In this document: positions 10,504 to 22,200 of the stretch, piece after piece
Layout: each line of letters starts with the position of its first letter
Position numbering within the stretch: position 1 is the stretch's first letter
The notes under the pieces: model-generated
Told to the model about the DNA's origin: nothing
Database searches by the model: none
Seen by the model: only the letters and a program-made list of their open reading frames with translations
Made by a program: the position numbers and the translations under genes
DNA from: Porodaedalea pini
Taxonomy: Eukaryota; Basidiomycota; Agaricomycetes; Hymenochaetales; Hymenochaetaceae
NCBI GenBank assembly: GCA_002794775.1
Contig: NBAY01000011.1
Coordinates: 846,239-910,238 of the forward strand
Direction: 5' to 3'
DNA length: 64,000 nt

Positions 10504-13310
10504 TTATAAATGTGCTTTTATGCGACGTTCAAAATCCTTAAACACAGACCAATCCTTAAACACAGACCGATCCTCCCGAGACCATGCCTCCTGCAGCTTG
10601 AAAATCTCCAATTTGCCTGTGGGTGTCCGTGGCAAAGTGTTGCAGAAGCCAACGAACCTAGGCACCTGGTACTTCGCCATTGACTTGACGGAAAAATCGT
10701 GTACGGCTTGCTCTGTGAGGTCACTACCTGGGCGTTTGACAATCGAGACAGCAAGATCCTCTTCGGTGAGCTCAAGGGCGGGAACACCATATGCGGCACA
10801 TTCGAGAATGTCCGGATGCAGGAGTAGCGCTTCTTCGACTTCGAAAGCTTTAATAGATATATGAATGTAGTACAATGGTGTTTACTGGGTGGACGACGGC
10901 TAACCTGATATGTTTTCGCCCCGCCGTCTGATGACATGCTTCCTCCGACCCACAAAGAACAGGTTTCCTTCGGAGTCCAGACGGCAGAGATCGCCAGTAT
11001 GGAACCATGTATCACGCAGGGAACTCGCAGTGGCTTGGGCGTTCTTGTAATACCCTTGTAAAACGTTAGGCTGAGTCATTCCTTGAAGTGGAATCCTGAC
11101 CGGAAAATCGTGACACGCTAGGTTGGCGTATGATAAGCTCGCCCACTACACCTGGCACGGCATCAGAGCCGTCGGCGTCAAGAATCTTAATATCAATTCC
11201 CTGACGTGCCATACCGCAAGACCCTTTGACTCTTGGTCGATCTATTGGCTGTACCACAGGTAATCCAGTTTCTGTCGAACCTGTTACTATGCAATGAGCA
11301 TCTTAAGCAACTTATTATACTTTACACACGAACCGTAGACCTCATAGACCTTGAGATTAAAGCGCTTCTCGAAGTCGTCCACCCAAAGTGGTACTGGAAC
11401 GCCCCACATTAGGCGAAGAGTGCTGTTAGAGCCCGAAGGGCTAGCTGATGCTTTGTAGATGATACTCAGCGTCGCGCCCATAAAATCCGCGACCGTAGCT
11501 TGAGTCTGGCGAATCTCGTCCCACCACGAGCTGGCAGAAAAGCGTTCTGAAATTGCTGCCGTCGCACCGAGTAACAGGGCAGGGACGACGGTAAGCGAGG
11601 ATGCATCGGCATGACAAAGTGGAAACGGGCAATAGAGTACGTCCGACGATGTGAGACGAAATGAATCAATGAGCGCATGGCCGACAGAAAAGAAGTACTG
11701 GTGATTTAGCTCGCAGGCCTTCGAAGGTCCAGTTGTCCCTGATGTGAACAACAAGGAGGTCGTGGCTCTAGGGGACTGAGAAATAGGCGCCAACGGAGAC
11801 GCGCCGATTAAAGAACCCGAAGATTTATGCGCGGATGTTGAACCTTTGACAAACAGGTCCAAGCCAATGCCCGAAGGAAGATGAGGCAAAAACGCTTCGT
11901 CGATGATCACGATCTTCGGAGCGATGAGCTCAAGAGCCCGGCGCAATGTAATGCCCCTGAACTCCGTCTGGAATCGGAGACAATCAGTGTACGCACATCA
12001 ATCAATTGAAGAGATGCTTCGTACGTGTAAAGGGGCCCAAACCGCACCCACTGACATGGTTGCAAACCAGAAGCGGACCATTTCCTCGCTATTCACCATC
12101 ATAGCTGCGATGACGTCTCCTGCATGGATACCGGACGTCGAAAGTCCATGAGCCAGTGCGGAGACGTTTTCGTAAAATGTGGAGTAGGTGATATCGGAGC
12201 TCCCGAAGCGTAAGAATACCCTGTCAGGATGGGAGGAAGCGGTTTCCTTCAAAAGGGACGGTAGAGTAGTCCATTCGCCGTCGAACGAAGCGTTCCCGTG
12301 AGCATTCTTGCGTTGTCTAAATTTTTCAAAAGCCTCTGAAGCACAGTCATCTGCAAACGCCCTGCTTGCAACTTTCACCTCATAGTCCAGCACTGCCTCA
12401 GCATTCGGAAATGTTGCTCGTTCAAGTCCTGTCTTTATAGCAGCCAGACTGCGTCTGGATTTCGACGAGAGCTGCATGGCCAATTCGTTGGAACGCGATA
12501 GTGGGTCCTTCGCTACTTCTGTTATCATGTTTAGCGACAGAGCTTCATCAGAAGATACTACATGTCCGAGAAGCATCAGACGTTTGGCTTGTTGAAGACC
12601 TATTAGTTGAGGGAGTCTTCCCGCTACAAAATTATGTTTTTGGTACACGCAATTTCTCGATGACATACCTACTCACTGATACCTCCGGTAGGTGCGTGGC
12701 CATGACTGATCTCCGGGAACATGAACTTCGCATCGGGAGAAGTAATCACGATGTCTGCAGCAAGAGCAATCTAACCACAGTCATGAGCTGATCAGCGCTA
12801 CAGGTTCGTGGTACTCACTTCAGCCCCTCCGCCTACAGCCCATCCATTCACAGCAGCAATGAAGACGGTGTCCGCACCTGTCATCAAGCGGGTAATAGCT
12901 TGAAGCTGCTCGAAAGCCAGGCGCAACTCTTCAGGATCTGTGCCACCGGATTGAGGTGCTAGCGTCTCCTTCAGGTCTGATAGGTAAAGTTGGTGGCTCC
13001 TGTACAGTGTACGAAGCTGCGACGAAAATCACCTTCTCCGGAGCAGAATGATTCACCGGAAGCTGTTAAAATGCATATTTTATGTTTCGTAGCCTGTAAA
13101 GTAAGCAGATATTAGGTCGGCCTAGAACAGTAGTTCTTAACGCGGACTTACTGCAACATGCTCTAAGTAGGACAATAGTGAGGTCAGCAAAGCCACATTG
13201 ATTGCGTTCAGGCAATGAGGACGGTTAAGAGTAATCGTGGCGACGCCGGCAGTTGAGTCGCATGAGAAGCAGACTACTCCTTCTGAAGATAGAGCTCTTG
13301 GTGCAGACAT
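10504..13310 (-). CDS. Crotonase (enoyl-CoA hydratase)-acyl-CoA ligase fusion, PTS1-like end
   Basis: Nine exons in consistent phase (minus): 13310-13152, 13093-13033, 12976-12819, 12770-12677, 12623-12025, 11967-11334, 11280-11117, 11070-10905, 10847-10504; 792 aa. Residues about 1-255 form a crotonase domain. It has an oxyanion-hole motif (SGESFCSGEDL) and both catalytic Glu positions (GGGAEIALAADI, FPEISHG). Residues about 270-792 form an ANL-superfamily ligase with TSGTTGPSKA, YGSTETG, TGDL, RRKHVIRRRGENIS and the C-terminal Lys motif PRTPTGKLE. The final tripeptide Ala-His-Leu fits the PTS1 consensus, so a peroxisomal site is likely. The order suggests one chain that activates an acid to its CoA thioester and hydrates or dehydrates it. 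The substrate is unknown. Paired ligase/hydratase systems such as CaiC/CaiD or SidI/SidH are analogies only. Confidence 0.85.
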
Positions 13311-14214
13311 CTTTGTACTGGTCTACTTGCAGAGATTGTAAATGATAGGGAGAGAAACTGGGGAGGTTTGCGGAACTTTCTGTTCGTGGTATAAGCAGAG
13401 TATGTTAGCGGTTAATTTGCGGTAAAACGGATAACGGATCAAGTTGCGGATAATCCTTGCTATTGCGGACACACTCGAGAAGATACTGTATGAAGTCGCA
13501 CTTGTCGAGCGCTACCGGCAGAAAGCGAGGAGAGGATGCCTTGTGGCCAAGTGGATTAGACTGCGATAACGGCAGTTATCGAACTCAAGAGAGGATGCGG
13601 CATGACCAGTGAGTTCTTCGGAGAATTCGGAACGGGATGAGAAACAGCAGCGGTTTTGTAGTTTTGTAGTCCTCGCATTGAGAAGAGAAATGCCTCTGTA
13701 AAGAGCCTTGCGAATCCCTGTACACTACGAACATCACACTTCAAAGGACGAGACTAGAGATCGATCGGACTGATTGAGAATCGACGTGCTGTTCTTTGTT
13801 TAAAAGAGGAAAGCTGTAAAAGTGTTGTAACCGGATGTAGGAGCCAGGCTTTCAGTTGAAGACAGTCAGCAGAACAGAAGTTGCTATACAAACGTGTCCG
13901 AGAAGTCGGGAAAAGGCAAAAAGAAAGACCGGGAGCTAGAGTCCTAAAACAGAACCTATTAGACAACAAGAAGCGACAAACAACACGAGCTCATTAAGGC
14001 CGATTCGATATGAATTACTCACGTTGTCCGCAATGCTCGTTGGTGAGAAAAAAAGTATACTTCATGCCGGAATTCAGAAGCCAACTTCCGATATTCTGCA
14101 AGAGCCTCGTACAGCTGCGTAATTTGAGAAGCAAAATGATCCCGTGATTAAGTTCCTTAGTTTAATTCCAAACGCAAACGAAAGCATATGATCAAACAAA
14201 ACAGTCTAGTAAAG
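13311..14214. other. Intergenic region upstream of the fusion gene
   Basis: About 900 bp between the fusion start and the SEY1 stop, both on the minus strand. It must contain the fusion gene's promoter and the SEY1 3' UTR. I see no credible gene. A tRNA-like stretch near 13535 was rejected. Confidence 0.5.
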
Positions 14215-17096
14215 TCATAGAGGTTCGATCCTCCGACGTCGTAGCTCTGAAGACTCGTCATCGTCATCGTTTGACGTATAATTATGCCCATTTTGAATAG
14301 GCTCCGTTAAGACGGGCGTTGAGAAGTGTTGTCGTAGCCGTTCCGTAGCTTGGTGCTGCACCTATGTCAAAAGTTCAGCGTTCGTTTCGCGGTGTGAGGG
14401 GTAGCAGGTTTTCCAACCTCATTCGTTATCGTCCTCGTAACCTGCAACAACGGACCGACCAAACCAAGCTTGACGATTGCCCATCTATACAAGGAAGTGT
14501 ATCGTGAGATAACATTGAAACCAAATACGTCGAATACTTACGCAGTGACTAATGCACACAGCATCAATGCGAAGTAGATAGGGTTAAACAGCACCACCAT
14601 GGCCTCGTTCCAGCCGAGGACAACGAGTACTCCGTACATCCAGGAGGGTATTTGCGCGATACTAGAAACCATCGAGCGTTTCGCTTCGACATAGTAAGCG
14701 TCTGCATCTTTGCGGAACCGAGACGAAATATCCAAAACTTTCGTCTCAGATAGGACAGTTAACGAAGAATCGAAGTCGTAAGTGTCCACTTGTTGCTGTG
14801 AGTCATCGTGAGCTGCATCTACCGCATCGTCGGGCAGTTCATACGCTAGCGAAGGGTTCAGAGGCTTGATTTTTGCATATAATGGGATAAGTTCGACGGT
14901 CTGGTCGCGGGCCTTTTTGAAGGCTCCATCAATGTCATCATCGGGCTTCCAAACGCGAGGGACACCGTGCTCGTCGTACCTAAAGCGCTCCTCGAAGTGC
15001 GTACGCAGTTTACTGAGTATGACAGGATCTGCCGTCTGCTCATCGACTTTCGCACGGAGAGCTAGCCATGCACGTTTGCGCACTATAGCCAGGGAGTTGG
15101 TATTTTCCTCCCCGGTGCTATTGAAACCTGAGGATCAAAAGCCTGTTAGACAGGCGACACAAGAAATGTAAAGATTTGCGGAATTCACTTCGAGCTTTGC
15201 TCAGATAGACAGACTCGGCACTTTCGAGGGTTTGTCGGAACGCAGTGAGCACCTTGTCCCACGTGTCTGGAGCCGCAGCGTTGAGATGCAGTTCAACAGG
15301 TTCGGAGATTTGCCTCTTGAAGTTGCGCTGGTGAGGTAGACAAGGAATTAGCGACAAGCAACAATGTGCACTACTTCAACTTACCTCGATGGAATTAATC
15401 ATCTTCTTGGTCTCATCAGCACGACACTGATCAGCAACGGATCCTATCTCCTCGCGCAGTAGCTCTAGCTCGTCTTCCCAGGCCCAGTCAGTGTCTTCCA
15501 ACTTCGCTTCCTTCGCTCCGTCGACGAATCGCTTCTCGCAGGTCTCTCGTGCCTTTGAACAGACGTCTGCGAAGTTATATCCTTCTACACGCATTCCATC
15601 CACCATCTCTTTCTTGAACGACAACAGAGCCGACTTATGAAGATTTTTGAGCTGACCGAGGAAGAGCGGCGAGAGAACGGAGTCGACGACATTTAAGAGA
15701 TCTGAGCGCTTCCGTTGATAGACGCCTTGGTGATACCTTGAAGCGTCTTTGTCATAGCGAGCTTGGGCAAACAGTATGAGCTATTGGCAACTTGGATGCA
15801 GATGAGGATAAGGACATACAGATTGCGCCTGACTTCCACTTGCGCATCATTCCTCCCAACCTCTCAACGACACGACCTGCTTCGATAGGTCGACGCTGAG
15901 ACTTCGATTGTTCGTTAAATTCAGCAAGAGCCACGCTTGCAATCTCGTCACAACGAAACTGGGCCAGGAGCTCCTGTTGTGTAGGCAAATCAAGATCTTT
16001 GTTTGATTGAACTTGTTCCTGCAGAAGTAAGTCAGCAATCCACCCAAATGATAGCAGCGAGAACACGGACCCATATGCCTTCCATGTACAAAGCCACACC
16101 ATCTGCAGGAATCCTCTTGTGATACGCGGGTTTAAACACGTAGCCCTCGTCGTTCTTATCGACAAATCTCCTCCTCAAGGCCTGTACTTCGCTCTCAAAC
16201 TTCTCTGCAGCGAGAATTTTGTGCGGAAGTGCGGTGAAGCTAAGGTCGAAATAGTCTGAGAGCTTGCAGTCCTGGAGTTCAGCAGGTTTGGATAAGCTCT
16301 CCCATATGCGTTTGAGGTCCGTTTCGAGTGTTGAAGCTAGATTGGCGAGCGGCGTTGTACCAATGTGGTCGCGAATGATGAAAAGGAGTAGTGTTCGTTG
16401 ATTTGTATTCTCCTTGGATTTTCCGAAAAGCCCCAAGTTTACTTCAAAAACCGTTTTGAGTAACCCCATGTTTGCCCCTTGGTATAAGCCGACTTGGTGT
16501 TCCCAAAGGTTGATGAGAAGCACTTCTGACGATGCAAGAGAGAACAGTGCAGATTTGCGTTCAAAATCCTGGTCTTCTCCGCGCTCCCTGCCGTCTGTAC
16601 CTTCGACGTCCATAACCATTACATTCATGCCCTTGCCACGACACATCCATATGCCTATAAACACGTTGGTTCGATTTGGGAGCACGTAGAATTTCAGCTA
16701 CGTACCCTTAGTCGTCTGCTGGCGCTTCGTTTCATCCATAACATCAAAGTTAGTTCCAAATAAACGGTTCAATAAAGTGCCTGTAGGACACGGACCCGCT
16801 TCAGCCAAGCTCCTGTATTGAACTAGCCGGGCACGTACTTTTTCCTGTAGACTGAGAGCCGAAGACAGACACAATGTCGTAGTCAAATCCGGATTCCCGT
16901 AAACCCCAGCGGTCCATTTGTGTCGTTAATTCTTGCCTGCATAATGAGTGAGTCTCGACAAACGCGCCACCGCTAAAGCCACTGACGTGAAGTTCTTCTG
17001 GTCGTCAATGATCTGCAGTCTGTCTACGCCGCCTTTGGTATGATTGGCATGGCCATTGAGAGAGCGTTTGACAACATTCTCAGACGCACTGGACAT
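14215..17096 (-). CDS. SEY1: SEY1/RHD3 dynamin-like GTPase of the ER membrane
   Basis: Sey1 mediates homotypic ER membrane fusion. Start ATG at 17096 ([12 protein letters not shown]). Proposed exons (minus): 17096-16987, 16936-16839, 16780-16706, 16654-16071, 16018-15820, 15761-15385, 15327-15189, 15127-14542, 14484-14418, and a last exon to the stop at 14215. The joins create the P-loop GSQSTGKST across an intron. [19 protein letters not shown], with switch residues, follows in exon 4. A long helical-bundle region comes next ([22 protein letters not shown]). Near the C terminus two hydrophobic membrane segments flank LGWNEAM, and a short acidic then Arg-rich cytosolic tail ends the protein. 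The 15819-15762 intron uses an AAG acceptor and is the least certain join. A LINE sits about 200 bp upstream. Confidence 0.9.
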
Positions 17097-17296
17097 ATTG
17101 AAGGTAGCAGGTAGAGCCAAGGTATAATACAGACCTGCAGGTTGCTGGCTGGCTGGCCATGAAGACCGTATGTCGCTGCTTTTCCAAATACCGCTATATA
17201 TTCCCACGACGTCATTCACGTGCCGTCTCGCACCTATTCTACTACATAAGAGGAAAGAAGAGAGAAAAAAGAAAGACTACGTCGTGCGCGAATGAG
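17097..17296. promoter_or_regulatory. SEY1 upstream region up to the LINE 3' end
   Basis: About 200 bp of unique sequence remain between the SEY1 start codon and the 3' terminus of LINE copy 1, so the proximal promoter and 5' UTR must fit here. A Tyr/Cys-rich short frame in this stretch has no recognised homology. Confidence 0.4.
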
Positions 17297-17338
17297 GGTT
17301 ATCGTAATATGTCAATGGCAACTATAAGGAGTACGGGG

Positions 17339-18789
17339 TTAAAAATGCAGGTCAGAGGGAAGGTCTGAAAAGTAAGGCATAGGATCGGGAGGTCGACGAA
17401 AAGAAAAATATGCAAATTGTAATAGCAGCATGAAGTTATTGGGTAAAAACCATTCTGAAAAGTTAAAGGAAAGGGTATTTTGGTGAAACATGTGTTTTCG
17501 TATATGTGAAAAGTAAGGACAAGTATTAAGAATATGACGAACATTGTGTTGAATACAAGATGGGTCCGGGCAGCAGCTAGTCAGGTTCCGATTATGCATG
17601 TCGAAAGAGTTGAGCAGGAGCTCGACAGCTTTTGTTTGTAGATTATGCAGTATGCATTTCTCCGAAGGGAGGCATAAAAAGGGGCAAAGCTGGCATCGAG
17701 GGTACATCAAGAAGGGCACTGCTAAGAAGCTGCAATGCCCTCTGAGGTTGATAATGCAGTTGCACCATTGACCTATTAGGTCAGCAGTGAAACAAGCGTT
17801 GATGTTGGGTAGAGAGTCTGGTGCAGGATTGCGCTGCCAAGACTGGGATGCTTGGGATGCTAACTGGTCTGCGCGAGCATTGCCGGGGAGCCCCATATGC
17901 GAGGGGAGCCATTGAACCATAATGGTTGAGGAGGGGTGATGAGTGGCTAAGAATATGCTGCAGTATCTGCGGAAGGCAATGATGAAGGGTGCGTGATGAT
18001 AGTCATCTTCGAAGATAAGCCGGGTGCTGGTCGCTGAGTCTGTAACGACACACAGATATAGGGGGGTATGGCAGTTCATGAACATCGAGGTGAATTGCAC
18101 GATACCAGAGAGGAGGGCTTGTTGCTCCTCGAATAGGATATTGGACTGTATGTGCACATCTGAAGAAAAGGACGCCAGCTCGCATCGATTGTGCATAATG
18201 GAATAGCCATGGCCACCGGTAGGGACACCATCTAAATCAACGATCGATCCATCAGTGAAGAGGAAGAATTGAAAGGGAGGTGGGTGGTTAAAAAGGTGAA
18301 GGAAAGAGCAATGAGCCAGGCCACTTTGGGCTCTGGTTGACAATGGAACAAGAGATAGATGGGAATGAATAGGGGTGAAACGAGGGTATAAAATGGTAGG
18401 CGGGATCGTAATGTTAGTGAGAAGTTGCTTGTGCAATTCTGCCATAGGTGGCAAAGACAGTTTATGGGAAGAAACATAAGAAGAAATGAAATGTTTGGCT
18501 TGATAATGAACAAAAAGGTCAATGGAGGGTATGGATAGGAGTGACTCTGCTGCGTGTTTATTGACGCTGGATGAAAGAATGAAGGAAAGAAAATGGTGCT
18601 GGACCGGTTGAAGATGCACAGAAATAGAAGGAGACGGGGAGAAAAGTAGTGCTCCATATAATGAAACAGAGTGAATGAGATTGAAGTATAATAGGCATTG
18701 GTATTCAAGATACACACCATTTGAAGGATTAAAAGAAAAGATCATTGATGAAGGGTGGAAAGGGCTTTATTGGCCCTCAATTGAAGATG
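17339..18789 (-). pseudogene. LINE 1 ORF2 C terminus with RNase H
   Basis: A 468-aa open minus-strand frame (18745-17339) encodes the end of ORF2. The RNase H domain keeps the catalytic pattern: TDGS (first Asp), a Glu in NILFEEQQALL, an Asp in VVTDSATS, and SHMGLPGNARADQL (last Asp). A short Cys-rich tail follows (CPDPSCIQHNVRHILNTC). RNase H downstream of reverse transcriptase is expected for Tad1/I-type elements. The 5' boundary at 18789 is the target-site duplication of chromovirus A. Confidence 0.85.
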
Positions 18790-18794
18790 TAAAG

Positions 18795-19207
18795 TGTTAG
18801 GCGGGAGTCCGGGAGACGACTCGGACCGGGCAGGCCTCGGCTGACTGTTCTCTGGGACGTGCTATACTTGAGCGTAGACTCAGGACACGCTTACTCAGGC
18901 TAGGTCGTCGCGGAGGTAAGAGGATTAATACAAGTCTGAACTAATACAAGGGGGACGAGTCTCACCTAGGTCGTCGCGGAGGTAAGAGGAAAAGCAGAAC
19001 AAGGAGTTCATGCGATTCCTGAGACCTTATATAGCAACGACCGTGAGACTATGTTACCTAACATTACATAACGAGTGGGAATGGAACGAATGAAGGCAGT
19101 GTGGGAATGATTGTGTAAGATGGGTAAATATAATGAAAAGGACGGATATAATAAAGGAAATGGTAAAAGGGAAAATAAAGGAAAAGGTGAAAGTTCAGGT
19201 TCTAACA
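18795..19207 (-). repeat. Chromovirus A 3' LTR
   Basis: 413-bp downstream LTR, starting directly after the pol stop codon at 19208. A purine tract encoding the last Lys-Gly-Gly of pol immediately precedes the stop and serves as the polypurine tract. Confidence 0.92.
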
Positions 19208-22200
19208 TTACCCCCCCTTCAAGGTTGGGCGTCCCGACCAACCATGATCGCGGTCGTCAGGCTCGGTGTCGACGAAGAGTGGACGGAGTCGTTGACGAGG
19301 GATGTCGAGTTTCCGAGGTGCACCGGGATGTTTGAGGTAGAACTCAGCGATCGCCTCCTTCGCGTTCTCGCCGAAGTCCGTCTCAGGCTGCCAAGTAGGT
19401 TCATTGTAGCCGACCCACTTGACAAGGTACTGTAGTTTCCTTCGGTGCAGACGTGAGTCTAAGACTTCCTCGAGTTCGTACTCCTCCTCGTTGTCGACGA
19501 TGTCTGGCGGCGGCGGCGGCAGTTGCTTCTGGCTTTCAAAGGACGGTTCGACGGCGGGTTTCAACAGGGCTTCGTTGAAGACAGGGTGGACCTTTTTCCA
19601 TCGCTTCAGGAGTTTGAGCTTGTACGCACTCGCTCCTACCTTGTCGACGACGTCAAAGGGGCCGTACCATTTGTCTGCGAGTTTCTTCGTCGGCGAGTCT
19701 GTACTGATGTTTCGCCCGTCAAGGAAGACCTTGTCTCCAGCCTTGTACTCCACCGAAGCTCCTGCTGTCCGGTCATGGTATCGCTTCATGTCCTCTGCTG
19801 CCTTGACTAGGTTGTCCTTAGCAACGCGATGAGTCTCCTTGATGTGCTTTGCGAATTCTTCCGCTGACATGTTAGCAGATGAGGTTCGCATCGTGTCGAA
19901 GCTCAAGGGGTGACATCCTGTGTTCGCGTAGAAGGGGGACATCTTCGTTGCTGAGTGTTCACGGTTGTTGTATGCGAACTCTGCGAGGGGGAGCCAGTCC
20001 TTCCAGTCCGATTGCCGATGGTTAACGAAGAGTCGAAGGTACTGTTCGAGCTCTTGGTTAACGCGTTCCGTTTGACCATCCGTCTGTGGATGGTACGCTG
20101 TCGACGGGTTGCCTTCAATGTGCAGAAGTTTGTACAACTCCTTCATCATCGACGCATCGAACTGCGTGCCTCGGTCATGGATGATCTTCTTTGGTAGGCC
20201 ATGGAGGCGGAAGACGTGGTCGCGGTACAGCTGGGCCATGCCTTCTGCTGACAGCCTCGTCGTCATCGGGATCGCGTGCATCTGCTTCGAGAACCTATCC
20301 ACGAAGACGCAGATCGCGTTGTGTCCCTTGGAGTCCGGGAGCTCTCCGATTAGGTCGACCGTAACAATTTCCCAGGGTCCTTCAGGGACAGTGTTTGGAT
20401 GGAGCGGTCTAGACCTCGACGTTCTTAAGGCTTTCGTCCGTTGACAACGGTCGCATCCTCGGACGTATGCTCGGACGTCGGAGAACATCGATGCCCACCA
20501 GAAATCGCGACGGACGAGCTCTACTGTCTTCGACGCTCCCGGATGACCAGCCAGAACCGAGTCGTGGCACTCCCGCAACACGGCCTCCTTTATTGTCGAT
20601 GGAACATACACCTTGCCTTTCATTCGCCACAACTCGGCGACCTCCACCAAACCCGTAGGCCTCTCCGACTCGTCCTGCGCCCTCTGCACTTCACCCACTC
20701 GTTCCATCACCTCGTCGCGCGATGTCCGCACCACTCCACGGTTCAACCACTTATCCTTGATGAACACGACCCCATTGTTGTCATCCTTCCCCTGATCATA
20801 GCCCGCCATGCGCGATAGTAGGTCTGCCTTGCCCATCGTCTTGCCCGACTTGTGTTCGAGGTGGAAGTCGAATTCTTCAAGTTCAGTCCGCCAGCGAGCT
20901 TGGCGATAGCTCAGCTTCTGCGCCGACCTGAAGTAGGTGAGGTTGGCGTGGTCGGACCAGATTTCAATCTTGTGGCGAGCGCCAAGGAGGTATTGCCGCC
21001 ACTCCTTGAGCGCCGAAACGATCGCGAGCATCTCCTTGTCGTAGATCTCGTAGTTTCGTTCTGCCGGTTCAAGTGCCTCTGACCTGTAGGCGATCACCCT
21101 CCACTTCCCTTCCTGCTTCTGCAACAACACACCACCGAGTGCAAAGTTCGACGAGTCCGCTTCTACGCAGAAGGGGCCCTCATCATTGGCGATGGCTAGG
21201 ACTGGAGGTGAGCAGAGACGTTGTCTCAGCTCCTCGAACACTTCCTGCTGTTCGGTCTCCCATACCCAGTCCTTCTTGCCCGTTAACAACGTCAACGGTC
21301 GGACCACCTTGCTGTAGTCCTTAATAAACCGTCTCAGCCAGTTTCCCATGCCGAGGAACTGTTGCAGCTCCTTGAGGTTCCGTGGGACTGGCCAGTTCGC
21401 AATCGCCTCTGTCTTTGCCGGGTCAGCCCTGATCTCGCCATTGCCGATGATGTGGCCGAGGTATTTGACGACCTTGGCGTCAAACTCGCACTTCTCCGGC
21501 TTCAGGTACAGGCCATTTTCTCGGAGGATCTGGAGTACGCGCCTCGACGTGTCGATATGCTCCTCAATGGTTTCCGAGAGGATCAGGATGTCGTCGAGGT
21601 ATACGATGATCAAGTTCGCATAGATTAGGTCCTTAAAGATGTGGTTGACAAAGGCCTGGAATGTGGCCGGCGCGTTGCAAAGACCAAAAAACATGACCGT
21701 CGGTTCGAAGAGGCCCATGTTCGTGCGAAACGCCGCCTTCCATTCGTCACCCTCACAGATCCGGATATTGTAGTACCCCCAGCGAAGGTCAAGCTTAGTG
21801 ATGTACTTCGCTTTCTTGACCTTGTCGACGAGTTCGTCAATGAGAGGGAGGGGATACTTGTTCTTGATCGTACCGTCATTGAGCTTACGGTAATCCTGGA
21901 TCGGGCGTAGCGATTTGTCGGCCTTCTTAATGAAGAAGAAGGGCGATGCCATGGGCGATATCGACCGTCGAATGCGACCCGGCTTCAGATTTTCATCAAG
22001 GAAGTCCTTGAGTGACTGCTGCTCAGTTGGCGTGAGCGGGTAGATCTTACAGTCGCTCGGTTTGAAGTCGGGCTTCAAGTCGATGACATGGTCCCAGGGT
22101 CGGTGTTCCAGCAGCTTCTCGAAACCTTTTTCGCTGAAAACGTCGGCGTAGTCGTTGAGGTATGCGGGCCAGGACGCCTTGTCCATTCGCATCTCACTCA

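Noticed and set aside
10504..13310. Assigning the fusion to siderophore (SidH/SidI) or carnitine (CaiD/CaiC) metabolism
   Set aside because: Only the pairing of activities and a PTS1-like end support this. No other pathway genes are nearby and substrate residues cannot be judged by eye.
13535..13610. tRNA-like stretch with a TGGCCAAGTGG A-box-like motif and a 7-bp hairpin
   Set aside because: There is no GGTTCGA-type B box, the hairpin loop has four bases instead of seven, and the acceptor pairing is short. It does not fold as a tRNA.
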